A stretch of 64,000 nt of DNA from contig NC_030854.1 of NCBI RefSeq assembly GCF_000208745.1, positions 11,217,850 through 11,281,849 of the forward strand, in the 5' to 3' direction. Every line of letters begins with the position of its first letter. Within the stretch, counting starts at the first letter, position 1. The stretch is from Theobroma cacao (Eukaryota; Streptophyta; Magnoliopsida; Malvales; Malvaceae). Under the pieces are notes generated by a model. That model ran no database searches and was not told the origin of the DNA. It saw nothing but the letters and a program-made list of their open reading frames with translations. Below, in pieces: positions 47,227-59,940 of this stretch. A program made the translations under genes and the position numbers.

Positions 47227-47932
47227 TGTGAGACCTTGATCTTTATAGGCTCATAGCTAAAAGTAGATGCGATATCACAGACTAAGGGTAATTTCGTCAT
47301 TTTTTTAGTGAGCCCCTAGAACTATGCTTTCAAACAATATTAAGGCCTAAGTAGGCCTAAGATAGAAATGAATGATGAAAATAAGGGTAAAATGATGAAA
47401 GAAATAAAAATAATGATGATTTTCAAGGTAGGGGCAAAATGGTCATTTCTCATCTCGGGTCAAAATTTTTAAGTTATCATGAACCCGAGTATTTTTAGAC
47501 TATATGGACCTTGTCCTAGTGTCAAAAGAGTAAAATAATTGCACCAAGGATTGGAGGAGAACAAGCTAACTTGCTAAAGGCATTTTCGTAATTTCAGTAG
47601 AGTTGGATAAGCTTTGGCTATAAAGATCTCATTTTTTCCAACAGCTTCTTCATTTCTCCAACAACTTTTTCTTCTTCCTGCCATCTCATGTTTCTCTCAT
47701 CTTCCATGAAAGCTTCTCTCAAGCTTCCATCACTCTCTCAAACGAACCTCAATCTTCGTGCTTTACACACCCTGTTGTAGGGTTTTTCATACTCTTTTAC
47801 TCCCTCACCTTAAACAAACCCTTAAAAGTCTTTCTTCAATACTTTCTCTCACTAGTTGAACTGTGTAGAAAGAAAGAGATTTCATGATAGCTTAAGGACT
47901 CTTGGGAAGAAATTTCATTACAATCCACCAAG

Positions 47933-48175
47933 GTGAGTGACGAATTAGGAGTGGTTTTAAGTTGTTGATAATGGCTAGTAATTGAAGTTATGAGTTTTGT
48001 AATTGCTGAAGTTGTTTATCTATTTCTAGTGTTACTAAAGAAGAAAAATTGAATAGCCAATCAAATGGTAATTGGAAGGTAGATAGGAAGGGCTATTGAA
48101 GCTTGATTTAGGAAATAGCTTTTGAAGTGATATTAATGTAAATTGGATTGGCTGTGATGTTTTTGTGCATGATAG
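47933..48175 (+). other. Putative LTR-A intron 1 in copy A8
   Basis: Donor CCACCAAG/GTGAGTGACG and acceptor GCATGATAG/GTTCCAACGAGG (243 nt). The downstream exon text GTTCCAACGAGGCC is identical to the Gy2 LTR just after its joint. Confidence 0.7.
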
Positions 48176-48249
48176 GTTCCAACGAGGCCCCTCAGCCCCA
48201 ATTGGACCATTAGCGAAGTTAAAGTCAACTAAAGGTTCAACAAATACCG

Positions 48250-49381
48250 GTGAGTGAACTTGCATAAAAGAATGTTTTGGGATATACACATGTATGTTTG
48301 ATTGAATCCCCTAAAAGTGTTTTATCGGTTCTTTTTTCAAAACTCGCACGAGAACAAGCCCTTATGAAATGTTTTTTTTTATGTTATGAAATGAATATTG
48401 TGATGAATCCATATGTTTTTGTATATTGTTGATATATATATATATACTATGTCATAAATGGTACCATTGTGTGACAAATGTAACCGTGCATGTGCGGGGT
48501 GAGTGTGCACCTGCTGGTGATGACGGTGGTGAGGGAGATGGATGGTGATATTGCCCGTGTGTACGATGTGGGGGGATGTACACGATGGCATTAATTGTGC
48601 ACGATGTGGGGGGATGCACGCGATGACTCCGGCTATGTACACGATGTTGGGGGATGCACATGAGCTGGTGAGATAGGATAGTATGGAATTGATATATGTT
48701 TAGGTATATGTATATGCAATAGAAAGATCATGATTGGAATATGTGATTGTATGGCATGATGAATCTTGAAAATTTTCCATTTACTGGCAAATTGATTTTA
48801 TTGCAGCACCAAATGGATGTTTAGTGCAAAGGAGGTCCCTCTTTATTTAGGTGTCCTGCTTCTCGCTATAACGAGAAACATTCTGTTTTGCCACTTGAAT
48901 TTCGCTGCAGCGAGAAACTTTCTGTCTTGCATGCTTCCTTGTTGGTTTTTGCCATATTTTCCACTTCTTTAACATCATGGTTAAGCATGGACTTCCAACA
49001 TCAAGGAATTAATTAATTAAGTTTGAAATGAGAGGGTTTAGTGAGAAACCCTCAGCCAGTTGACAATTTGACCTAAATTTTGCTGCAGCGAGAATGCCTT
49101 TTTGCTGCAGCGAGGACCCGTCATTTTACTTGACTTAACTTGACTTGAATGCTATTAAAGTTTTCACTCTTCAAATCCTTTGTTGTGCACGGACCCTTTA
49201 TCTTCAAGTGATTAACTCATTAAGGGTTTAATGAGGTGTTTTATTAAGAACTAAACTAAATTGCATTGCTTTTAAGATAAATGCATCATGATTTCTTTAA
49301 ACTTTCCTTATTGTTTGCTTGTTCCCTTCCTTTGTTCACTCACTGGGTTTATACTCACCGTTTTCAACTTCATATTTTCAG
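48250..49381 (+). other. Putative LTR-A intron 2 in copy A8
   Basis: Donor AATACCG/GTGAGTGAAC and acceptor CATATTTTCAG/ATCAAGAGGCAG (1132 nt); the middle exon is 48176-48249 (74 nt). Confidence 0.65.
48855..49120 (+). repeat. Palindromic GCTGCAGC motif cluster in A8
   Basis: TTCTCGCTATAACGAGAAAC near 48860, TTCGCTGCAGCGAGAAAC near 48901, and TTGCTGCAGCGAGAATGCC and TTGCTGCAGCGAGGAC near 49080-49118. The arrangement matches A5 and A6. Confidence 0.85.
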
Positions 49382-49752
49382 ATCAAGAGGCAGCCGGTAA
49401 CTAGGTCTAGGTGTCCTCGTAGATTCGAATCCTTGGTAGGTATCTCGGCATTCAATAGCTGAACTTTCGCCGAGTCTCTCTGTTGGAAGTCGAGTATCCC
49501 TTTCGTTGTGTATAAATAAACCTTATGTAAATTTTTAAAATGTATGTTTTAGTCAATATCTATTTATTGGACAGGTACTGTCATTATGAATTGGAAACGG
49601 TTAGCATTATTTTGAATTGAAATTATGAAATGCGACTTTAGCAACTCTTGATGGAATGATGAGCAGGTCATATAAATAGGCTTGCTTGGGCTTAGTGGGC
49701 TACGCCCATTAGGCCCATGCCCCAGTCATGGCCCGAAAATCGGGTAGTGACA

Positions 49753-52560
49753 CTATTGTTGTAAGCAAACTCTACTAAGGGCAAATACTAAGCTCATCTG
49801 ACCCCAAAGTCCATTACACATGCCCTCAGCATATCTTCCAATATTTGTATTGTTCGTTCAGATTACCCATCAGTTTGAGGGTGGAAAGTAGTGCTAATAT
49901 CCATCTTAGTGCCCAATGCTTCCTACAACTTTCCCCAGAACCTACCGGTGAACTGTGCTCCTCTGTCAGATACTATAGAAACAGGGGATACCATGCAGTC
50001 ATACTATCTCATCCACATAAACTCGAGCGTATTGGGCATCCCCATAAGTAGTTTTAATCGGGAGAAAATAAGCTGACTTCATTAACCGGTCTATTATGAT
50101 CCAAATCGTGTCATAGCCTCCACTAGTTTGAGGCAAACCCGTTCCAAAATCCATTGTAACATGCTCCACTTCCATTCGGGCACCGGTAATGGCTGTAGTA
50201 GCCTACAGGCCTTTGGTGCTCAGCCTTAACCCGCTGACAAACTAGGCACTTGGAGACAAACTCAGCTACATCTTTCTTGAGTCCCTCCCACTAATATACC
50301 TCCTTTAAATCTTGATACATCTTTGTGGCTCCCAGATGTACCACGTACATTGCCATATGCGCCTCTTCTAATATTTCTCTACTCAATCCATCACTATCAA
50401 GCACATAAAGTCTGATTCCCTACCTCAATACTCCATTTGTACCTTTAGTAAACATTTTTCCTTTCCCTCTCTGAGGGTCCTCCAAGACCTTAGTTACAAA
50501 CTCATCTTTACTTTGGGCTTCTCTGATTTGGTCTATTAAGATAGGTCTAACTCTAAAATTGGCTAACAATGCATTTGTCTCTGAGACTTCAAAATGCACA
50601 CCCATACCTTCTAAGCCCTGCATCTCCCAAATCAAGGATCTCCTATCTATAGATATATGTGCCAGACTCCCCGTTGACTTTCTACTTCAGGCATCCGCCA
50701 CTACATTAGCCTTACCGGGATGACAAAGAATGGTGCAGTCATAATCCTTAAGCAACTCCATCCACCTACGTTGCTGTAAGTTAAGATCCCTCTACTGAAA
50801 CATATACTTTAAGCTCTTGTGCTCTATATATATCTCGCAAGTCTCACCATAAAAGTAATGTCTCCAAATCTTTAAGGTAAACACGAACGCTACCATCTCT
50901 AAATCGTGTGCTGGGTAATTTTGCTCATGCCTTTTAAGTTACCTCGATGCATATGCAATCACCTTCCCATGTTGCATTAATACACACCCTAAACCAACTT
51001 GCGATGCATCACAAAATACCATATAACCCTCTGTGCCTTGCAGTAGGCTTAATACTTGAGCTGTGGTGAGACAAGCCTTAAGCTTCTCAAAGTTGTCTTC
51101 ACAAGCATTTGACCACACAAATTTTGTATCCTTATGTGTCAGCCTAGTCAGAGGGGCGGCTATTTTGGAAAAATCCTTCACAAAACGACGGTAATAGTCA
51201 ACCAAACCCAAAAAGCTTCTAATCTCTGTGACTGAGGTTGGCCTTGGCCACTTTTCTACTAGCTCAACTTTTTTTGGGTCGACTTGTACCCCATTCTTGG
51301 AAACCACATGTCCTAAGAATGCAACACTCTCGAGCCAGAACTCACACTTGGAGAACTTGGCATATAATCGATGTTCTCTCAAAGTTTGGAGCACTATCTT
51401 AAGGTGTTGCTCGTGTTCCACCCGGCTCCTCGAGTATATCAAGATGTCATCAATAAATACCACCACAAACTTGTCCAAATAAGGCTTGAACGCTCGATTC
51501 ATCAAATCCATAAATGCTACAGGGGCATTCGTAAGTCCAAATGACATTACTAAAAACTCATAGTGCCCATATCTCGTTCGAAATGCGGTCTTGGGTATGT
51601 CCTCATTCTTGATCCTTAATTAATGGTACCCAGACCGTAGATCAATTTTTGAGAAACATTGTGCTCCTTGTAGCTTGTCAAATAAATCATCTATTCTAGA
51701 AAAGGGGTACTTCTTCTTCACCGTCACTTTATTAAGCTGTCGGTAGTCAATACACAACCTAAGTGATCCATCTTTTTTCTTTACAAATAGCACCGATGCT
51801 CCCCATGGTGAGACGTTGAGGCTAATGAAGCCTTTATCCAACAAATCTTCTAGTTGATCCTTAAGTTCCTTAAGCTCCGCAAGTGCCATTCTGTATGGGG
51901 ATATAGATATGGGTCTAGTATCCAAAATTAGGTCTATACAAAATTCAATCTCCCGCTCAAGATGTAAACCTAGTAGTTCATCTGGAAATACATCTATAAA
52001 CTCATTCACTACCGACACTTGGTTTATATCCTCGACCTCCACTTAGGTATCTCTCACAATAGCCAGGTAACCTGGACAACCCTATCTTAATAGCCTTTTA
52101 GTAGACATAACTGATATCAAATTTGACGGAGCATTACTCCTATCCACCTGAATACTAAATCATGGCTTGCTTGGAAAATCAAATCCAACCAATTTATGGT
52201 AACAGTCCACTTTGGCATGGTAGGGCGATAGCCAATCCATTCCCAAGATAGCGTCAAAATCTAAGGTGTCTAATACCACCAAGTTTACCACAGTGTCTTT
52301 GTCCTTGACCTAAACTACATAGGACCTATATTCCCATTCTACCACAAATAACTCCCTTAAAGGGGTAGACACCACTAATTGTTCTTCTTTCATAACACAA
52401 TCTTTACCCAAGCGAAATGCAAAACATGGAGAAATAAAAGAATGGATAGCACCAGGATCAAACAATACACGAGCATTCATACTACAAACATAAAGAATAC
52501 TTGAGACCACTGCGTTTAATGTTTGGGCCTCATGCGGTGTTAAAGCAAACACCCTTATGT
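49753..52560 (-). pseudogene. Gy2 pol remnant (protease to integrase core)
   Basis: In order on the minus strand: protease (52552-52310) with VLFDPGAIHSFIS, where the usual D-S/T-G catalytic triplet reads D-P-G; linker; RT (52042-50939) with [32 protein letters not shown], the catalytic [12 protein letters not shown] near 51445, and [15 protein letters not shown]; RNase H ([22 protein letters not shown]); integrase zinc-binding part ([12 protein letters not shown] near 50240) and core, which fades near 50100. RT keeps a 202-codon open stretch (51547-50939). Stops at several points inactivate it. The integrase continues beyond the LTR-A solo at 47226. Confidence 0.93.
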
Positions 52561-53760
52561 GACCCCTGCCAACAAAACTCTAGTGCCCAAACCTAGACGG
52601 CCTGCTCTAAGAATAAGTAGCAACACCTCTACCTCTTGATCTACTAGCCTCTCGAGCAGAAAAAGCTGGCTGGGCAGAGTTACGAGCAAAATCTTGTAAT
52701 TGATAAGCCATCAGGCAACTCCTCCGTAGATGTCCTGGTTGCCCACACTCATAACAAACTCTCATAGTACGGAAACATCTTCCTTTATGTTGTCCCCCAC
52801 AAGTACTACAACGACTGATAGCTTGACTACCCTACCTTGAATCTTGCTACCTCCCCACACTAAAAGTTTTTTGTACCAATAAAATGTTGGCACTAGTCGA
52901 GTCACTCCCCTATCGGGGTAACCGTGAGTCCCTCTGTGAGCCCTAAAGGCCAGAAGACAAAATACCACTACTGAAGTCTCTGCGACTTTGATAGCCCTCT
53001 ATCTTGGCCCTCTTGACTCTATCCCTTACAGCTCTACTCTCACTGCTCCTCATCTTAATCCGTTGAGCGCAGTCCACGATTGTAGAGTAGGTATCGAAAT
53101 CCTTGGATGCTACAACCCTAAACAATGGCTCCACTAGCCCATTCACAAATCTTTGAATCTTCATCTCCTCTATAGAAACTAAATAGGGCACACACTAAGC
53201 CAACTGTGTGAATTTGATGCCATATTCTGACATTGTCATACTTGGGGTCTGTACTAGTGCCTCAATCTCCCTAGCTCTTGCATTTCTTACATTACTGGGT
53301 AAGAATCGATTCAAGAATACTATACTGAACTCCTTTCAAGTCAATGGTGTTGCATCCGCCAGCATACCTCTATGCAAGGAGCCATACCACTCTTGTGCCA
53401 CATCCTCTAATCAAAAAGTGGCTAGCTCCACTGATCTAGTACTAGAACATCCCAAGGCCTCACAACTCTTTTCCATCCTGTCTAAGAAAACTTGGGGTTT
53501 CTCTAATGCATCAGACCTTGTAAACGACGGAGGCTTAAGCTTTAGGAAGTTAGGAACTGAAACCTCTACATGACCCCTCTCAACCTCTGGATGTTGGCGG
53601 TCAGTCTGTCCTTGTGAGCTAAGGGATGCTTATGCTGCATGTCTCCCCTCTACTATCCTTTGTATGTCGTCCATACTGGTTGCCATCATCTCCACAACCC
53701 TATTAGCTCCCTGTAGACCTGCAGCCAGGTCCTCTATTAAAAAAATGCCCCAGTCGATTG
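52561..53760 (-). pseudogene. Gy2 gag remnant, main part, with CCHC zinc knuckle
   Basis: Capsid-type Gag sequence: [19 protein letters not shown] and [17 protein letters not shown] (53191-52943), then the zinc knuckle CYECGQPGHLRRSC (C-x2-C-x4-H-x4-C) at about 52765-52720 followed by an Arg/Gly-rich stretch (SRSRGRG). Frameshifts and stops break it. The N-terminal part lies beyond the LTR-C insertion at 56716-56876. Confidence 0.85.
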
Positions 53761-56715
53761 GGTCACGACCCAATTCTCCCCTCGAGCTCGTGACAACCGC
53801 CGCGACATCCCAGTAGACATTTGTTACCCAGAGTGCGAACCGGAACCCCACAAGACTTTAGTACCATTTATTTTTCATCTCCCTTGCGAGTAATCATCGC
53901 CAAACCTCATTTTAAAAGAATTTTAAGCTTTTTCCCTTTCAAAATCGTGGATAATAAATTTTCGCCTCATAGGGGCGTTTTCGTCATTTTTCCTCAAAAT
54001 TTTTCGAACCCGACTAAAGATGTAGTAGATGAGTGGAAAACACATATTTCATTATTTAAAAATAAATTTGGGTGTCTAAAACATTTATTAAAAATGCTAT
54101 TGCAACTATTTGAATAAAATAAAAATATTCTAATTTCTTGTAAAACAATATTTATAGAGTCATCGGTAAATAATTTTTGTAATGTAAAAGCTAAATAAAT
54201 TCTTACGTACTATAATACAGATAACCGGGATATGAAATTTACTTTACCGTGACTCGTGGGCCCACAAGGAACAAAAGTGCACAAAGGCAGTAAACCTACA
54301 GTTTTTGGAGTAGTAAAGTCGACTATAATCTTTGACGATATCTGCTATCCACAGGTTACCTCGGGCCTGAATGGGTGGAAAGGAGGGTGGTGAGATTATA
54401 AAATCCCAGTGAGTAAACAGATACCATCTAAACCATCTAAAGTCGAGTAAATGGAGACAGATAAAACAGTTTAACATATTGAAATTCATCACCTTTCAAC
54501 TTGTTTCAACCAAATAAAATCAATTCCTATCAATTGAGTAATTAACATGGCTTATGAATTTCTTAAAACTTTGGCTCGTGCCAAAATCATTATCATACTC
54601 AGTCATCAGGGATACCTTGGCTGCTGGCTATCCCAAACCGAGTTCGCCAAGGCTATTAAAAAGTTATGTACTCATAAATCATGTTTTTTATTTTATTTTG
54701 AAAATATAACCGTTCCTTAGCGTTGGCTGAGTTTGCCCTCACGTGGTGGTTTGGCGTGAAGTGAACTTTAAAAGTTATACCTTGGAGTTACCCTACTCGC
54801 CTCTCCAACCGAGGTAAGAATATGACCAAGTTTCGTGCCCCTCTAATAGGCTAGTCCACAGAACCAGCCCACTGCAGCAAGCTAACCCACCATACAATAA
54901 AATTTGCAGCAGCATGGCATGGCAATTTTATCATTATCTAGCCTATCAAGGCAAACAACAGTTTATACATTTCAACATAAATACCAATTTAGCCATTCAT
55001 GCCAATATTGTCATAAGCCAATCAATTAGAACCATAAATTCACAATACGTCAAATGGTCTCCAATTACTCTATTTTCAAAGCCATTATTCAATTTTAAAA
55101 CAATTTTATGAAATCATTTCTTTAAATCACCTTTGGTTTATAAGACCGAAAAATTAATCATTTAATTCATTTTCCATGAAATTCACAAAATTGGATAAAA
55201 ACCACTTTAGATAATTAAGACGATAGTAAGGTTACTCACAGTACTCGGTGTTCGATATACTCCTATTCCCGACCTTTGGGCACAATCTCTTTACCGTTGT
55301 TAGAGGGCTCACCACCTACACATCATATGTGACACGAATTTAATAAATTGTGTCAATTTATCATAAACTATTTTAGGCTCTATGAATCTACATGAATGCA
55401 CGAAATGTGATGCAAAATGTCCGAATAGCCGTTTAAATACGGTATTCGACCTAATTTGCACTATTCTCGGTGTAATTGGCTAAAACCTTCAATTTAACTC
55501 CAAATCGATTTCTTTCACTTTCTACATTCCAATTATACTTAAAATACCTCAATGACTGTGAATATGATTCAATTTATCAGTCCGGACCATAAATCGCACA
55601 TGTTTATACATTAGGTAAACATTTGAATTTTCATGCCGAAATTTCCTATTAAATTTCTAGCCTCACCAATCATTAAATACCACCAATATATCACAAAATA
55701 TCATCAATTTCAGCCTCAATATCCTCCCTAGAAAATTTGGCCTCTTGTGGGTTTGTGAAGAACAAAGTGATTCCTTGCTAGATTTTCATACTTTCCATTA
55801 CCAAACAACCAAAAACACTTAACTAGCTTGAAATCTAGCAAAATCAATGCTCAAAACCTCTCCTCTCAAATTCAGCCAACATGGGTTCATCATGCAAACT
55901 TGAGTTCTAAGCAAGGAAAATGAAAAAGAAAGCATGGGTAATGTAAATCACAAGACAAAATCACAAAATTTTACCTTTATTAGCTTAATCCCTTGAAATC
56001 CCACACTTTTTCTTCAATTTTCCCACCTAGGGCTTGTGTTCTTTCCTTTCCTCTTCACTTCATGCTTTGGCCGGCCATATGGGTGAGAAATGTGCTGATT
56101 TTGTGTCAATTTATAAGGAAAATAATAAATGGATGAGATTTTGACACATGTCACCATTCCATTGGTCCATGTGTCATACTTAGCCATTAAGCAATCTCTC
56201 TCTGTCACTTAAATTTTTTCAATTATCCATGATAATATTGGGTAAAATCCATGTGCTGGATAAGTGTTGGATGGTGTAAAATTACGATTTTGCCCTTAGG
56301 TGGAAAAATGACTATTTTGCCCCTATGCTTGAAAAAATACCAGAATTAAAATTTTTCACCTCTCAAACTCAAATCATACTCCAATGAATCAAATGTGATC
56401 AAAATTTTTTCTAAAAATTTCTATTTTGTCCTCGAGTGACAATATTACCATTTTACCCCTAGAACATGAAAATTCCAAATTGACTCCAATTCAGCTCTCG
56501 AACTCCAAATCATCATTTTAAGTCATTCTAGGGTTTTAAAATTCTCAATTTCATCTTAAGATCTCTATTTAGACTAGTTCGAGGCTTAATTAACTTAATA
56601 GTATCATTTGGTACAATATCGACTTTTGACGATTTTTTGGGGCTTTCCAAGTATGCAAGCATATTGTCAATCATATAAAGGACATGGCAAGTACTTTATA
56701 AGGTCAGGCTTGACA
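53761..56715 (-). mobile_element. LTR-C solo LTR (copy C4), TSD GATTG/GATTA, in Gy2 gag
   Basis: It runs from GGTCACGACCC (first T changed to G) to GGTCAGGCTTGACA (2955 bp). The flanking 5-mers GATTG (53756-53760) and GATTA (56716-56720) differ at one base. It is closest to copy C3: both share long near-identical stretches (for example around 26230-26700 and 55560-56010). Confidence 0.9.
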
Positions 56716-56876
56716 GATTATCTATCCGGATCACCTTAAGGCTATTCCTCTTTCTGTCTACTCACAAGCATATCCGCTCTCATCGACCTAGTGGCCCTAC
56801 CACGTCTGCCTCGCCCCCTAAGGGTGGATGTCAGTGGCCAAGCCGTCGTCTCATCAGGAGCATCTTGCTCCCCCAT
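56716..56876 (-). pseudogene. Gy2 gag N-terminus
   Basis: It starts at an ATG at 56876 (MGEQDAPDETTAWPL), followed by an Arg-rich stretch (TLRGRGRRGRATRSM) typical of the start of this Gag type. A stop follows at about 56745. It joins the rest of gag (53760 downwards) across the LTR-C insertion. Confidence 0.65.
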
Positions 56877-57117
56877 CCATCTCAAGGCGGCTCATGTCTC
56901 AGGCAGCATTCTTACCTAGACAATAGCAAATACTTGTTATTAAACATATTTTACAATTATAACTTAGGAGAAAATGTGGTTTCTAGAATAAGGAATCTAT
57001 GCAGTCTCTTAGTTGTAAAATGTGCCACGATTCACAGTTCACAACTGAAGTTTCCACATAAAGACCCGATACTCCGCTGGACCAATAATGAAAATCCTAG
57101 GACATGGACAACCTCGA
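56877..57117 (-). other. Gy2 leader between primer site and gag
   Basis: About 240 bases of non-coding leader on the minus strand between the primer binding site and the gag start. I see no further signal in it. Confidence 0.7.
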
Positions 57118-57129
57118 GCTCTAATACCA
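57118..57129 (-). other. Gy2 primer binding site (initiator Met tRNA)
   Basis: The minus strand reads TGGTATTAGAGC, one base off the common plant TGGTATCAGAGC, four bases after the 5' LTR end. It fixes the 5' LTR and the direction of the element. Confidence 0.92.
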
Positions 57130-57133
57130 AGTC

Positions 57134-58342
57134 TGTCACAACTCAATTTTCAGGCCATGACCGGCGCATGGGCTCAAAAGGCATAGCCCACTAAGCCCAA
57201 GCAAGCCTTTTTATATGATTCTATTCATCATTCTACCCATCATTTTAAATGTCATACTTCGTAATTCTTAACTATGATTATTTCAACAAATAATAATATG
57301 GCAACCAACTATTCACATTTATAACATCTAAGATGATGTCAACCATTGCCCACGCAAAGTGGCAACATTAATCAAAATGAACACATGCTGTTTGTGACAT
57401 ATATCTTAGTGATTTACATCACGTGTACATATACACAAGAAAAAGACTCTCAACTTCCAACGAAGTGACCTTAGATGAAGGTACAACTACTGAATGTTGT
57501 GGCACCTACCAAAAGGGTGAATATTTGTAAACCCCTCACTCTAGGTTCCAACTATCTCTAGATATGTCTTTGTTAATGCTTGTGGATCAACTCCAACTTC
57601 GACTAATCCTTCGTGTGGAGGTGTGAGGCCTCGTTGGAACCTTAGGTAGATTTGTAATTGAATTCCTTTTCAAAATTTCTCAAGCTATTATAGAAAGTCT
57701 CCTTCTCTCTCTAAAACACCTAGCTAGTGAGAGAAAGTGTTAAGGTAAGACTTTTGAGGGTTTTAAGGTGGAAGAGTAAAAGAGCACAAAGGACTTTGTA
57801 AAAAGGTGCACAAAAGCACGAAAATTGGGGTTTAACTTGAGAAAGTCATGGAGGTTTTTAAGGAGGCTTCCATTGAAGATAAAGAACATGAAATGGAGAG
57901 AAGAGATGGGAAGAAGAATAAGAAAAAGCTGTTGGAAGTTTTTTTATATTTATCCTATAGTTGACTAAAGTTCTTTTTATTTACAAAAATGCCATTCAAT
58001 ATTTGACTTTGCCTTCTTCTTCCGCTTGGTTTAAACGTTTTACTTTTTTGACACTAAGAAAAGGTCCATAATAGATTAGAGGTATTCGGGTTCATGAAAA
58101 CTTAAAATTTTATACCCAAGACCCAAACTTACCATTTTACCCCTATCATGGAAATTATCATTATTTTTATTTTCTTCACTTATTTCATTATTGTATGCAT
58201 CACTTATTTATTCCTTAGGCCTACTTTGGCCTTAAAAATATCAGAAAACCCACTTCTAGGAGCTCACCATGATAAAGTTACCCTTAATTCGTGTTATCGC
58301 ATCTACTTCTAGTTATGTATCTACGGAGGTCAAGTTTTCACA
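57134..58342 (-). mobile_element. Gy2 5' LTR, intron-less form of LTR-A
   Basis: 1209 bp, roughly nine in ten positions equal to the 3' LTR by eye. The exon 1/exon 2 joint is at 57641/57640 (CTACCTAAG to GTTCCAACGAGG on the minus strand) and the exon 2/exon 3 joint near 57561-57557. Both LTRs of the pair therefore lack both intervals, so the short form was already present when this copy was made. Confidence 0.92.
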
Positions 58343-59939
58343 GGTCAATGCATAAATTCTAGCTTGTTTTTGACCAACTATACCCTGAGCTTCATACTAG
58401 ATGCTCCAATCTGAGCAGCATTACCAGTACCCTTGCTTCTAGCTCTTTCCGCCTCTTTGATCGGCTATGCAGTAATAAGAGCAAGCATTATAGCTTGCTA
58501 GGTAGATCTCTTTGACTATTGAGCCTTAGGAAAATTCCTCATGACATGTCCAAGCAAACCACTTGATTAAGAAGATAGGGTATCGCCATGGCACTAACCT
58601 CGATGCCTTTTATTACAAGTAAGGCACAATGGAATGGACTGGCAATCTTGCCTTGAAGCTTACTTTCTAGATGGCTTACCATCCTATTTATCATGTTTGT
58701 CATCACCACTCCCAAAACTATTCCCCTGATGGGAAGACTATGTGTCTTTAGGCTAACCTATGGAAGAAGATCCCCAAATACCCTTATAATCCTTGTGGTT
58801 CTCAGTCTTGGCCTTATTGGACCTATCTTTAGTTACTGAAGTCTCAACAGTCTTCATCTCTATCCATTGAGCACAATCCATGGCTAAAGCATAAGAATCA
58901 AACTCTCAAAAAGCCATCAACAAATCTCCTTATCTTCATATCTTCTGTGGAAACGAGATATGGTGCATATCGAGCCAATTGAGTAAACTTGACATCATAC
59001 TTTGCTACTATCATCCCTAGAGTCTACACTAATGCCTTAAACTCTCGGGCTCTAGCATGTCATACATAAAGGGCACGAAGCGATTCAGAAATGCAGTATT
59101 AAACTCATCCCAAGTAAATGAAGCAACACCCACTAGCCTGCTCCTATGTAAATATGCATACCACTCCTAGGCGATAACATTCATTTGGAACTCAGCTAAT
59201 TCCACAGCTCTAGTACCAGAACATCTTGTTGTAGCACAAATCTTATCTATACCATCTAGAAATGCTTAGGGCTTCTTCAACACATCAGAACCCATGAAAG
59301 AAAGAGGTTTCAACCTCAAGAAATCAAATAAAGAAATATCTAATCTACCTTTCTTTATCTTAAACTACTATCGGTCATCTAGACCCTCTAAACTAGGGGA
59401 TGTCTACACAGTAGACAACCTTTCACCTTGATCTTTACCTTAACATCTCTTAGGCAATGACTCTCATAGTCTGGCCTAAGTCATGCACACTAGTCGCTAT
59501 CTGCTCAAGGGTCACACCCCCAACTATATGTCAACCTTTAGAGCCTGATCCTCTACATGTTCATCAATATGAGTCTCAACCCTCGCTAAACTCATGGCTC
59601 TACCACATCTACCACGATCCCTAGTAGTGGGTGTTTATGGTCTATCTATGACATTTATGGGAGTTTCCAGCTCTACCGCATCTCTAGAAGCTACTTAAGT
59701 CCTTAATAGCATGATCACACCTAGACCAGAGCAATTACACATAAGTCAATATCTAGACATATATATATACACAGGTGACATCAATAAATTAGATATAAGT
59801 TTGGAAGACAGACAAAGAATCATATGCGAGTCTCTTGGTCTCAATTTGTGCCTGAGTACATAAAGCAAAGACAAGATCTCACATACAACTCCGAAACTCC
59901 ATGACATGTACAAGAAAATCCTAGGATATACCACCTTAG
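58343..59939 (-). pseudogene. Gy1 gag remnant
   Basis: The continuation of Gy1 beyond the Gy2 insertion. On the minus strand it shows a degenerate Gag: LAMDCAQWIEMKTVETSV near 58890, like the Gy2 text [15 protein letters not shown], and a damaged zinc-knuckle region (CLTCNKRHRG, GLLGHVMRNFPKAQ) near 58630-58540. Many stops. The upstream part near 59500-59940 is leader-like. Confidence 0.78.
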
Positions 59940-59940
59940 A

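Larger units (their letters stand above)
47227..49752 (+). mobile_element. LTR-A solo LTR (copy A8), TSD CTATT, in Gy2 integrase
   Basis: It runs from TGTGAGACCTTGATC to ATCGGGTAGTGACA (2526 bp) between exact duplications CTATT (47222-47226; 49753-49757). It is the copy with the best-kept splice-like signals. Minisatellite-like GTGGGGGGATG units lie at 48480-48665 and palindromic motifs at 48860-49120. An intron-bearing LTR-A thus sits inside an element whose own LTRs are intron-less. Confidence 0.95.
45297..58342 (-). mobile_element. Gy2, complete Ty3/gypsy element, TSD GGTCA, inside Gy1
   Basis: Two LTRs (5' LTR 57134-58342, 3' LTR 45297-46516) flank a primer binding site, gag, protease, RT, RNase H, integrase and a polypurine tract, all on the minus strand, between exact duplications GGTCA (45292-45296; 58343-58347). 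An LTR-A solo (47227-49752) splits the integrase and an LTR-C solo (53761-56715) splits gag. Without them the element is about 7.6 kb. The protein text fits plant chromovirus-type (Del/Tekay-like) pol; lineage is from memory of the family. Coding parts carry stops, so it is dead. Confidence 0.95.

Noticed and set aside
53208..53573. 121-codon plus-strand open frame
   Set aside because: It is antisense to the Gy2 gag remnant, which has recognisable Gag text on the other strand.
57118..57129. Possible tRNA gene fragment
   Set aside because: The 12 bases are the primer binding site complementary to initiator Met tRNA; no tRNA body is present.
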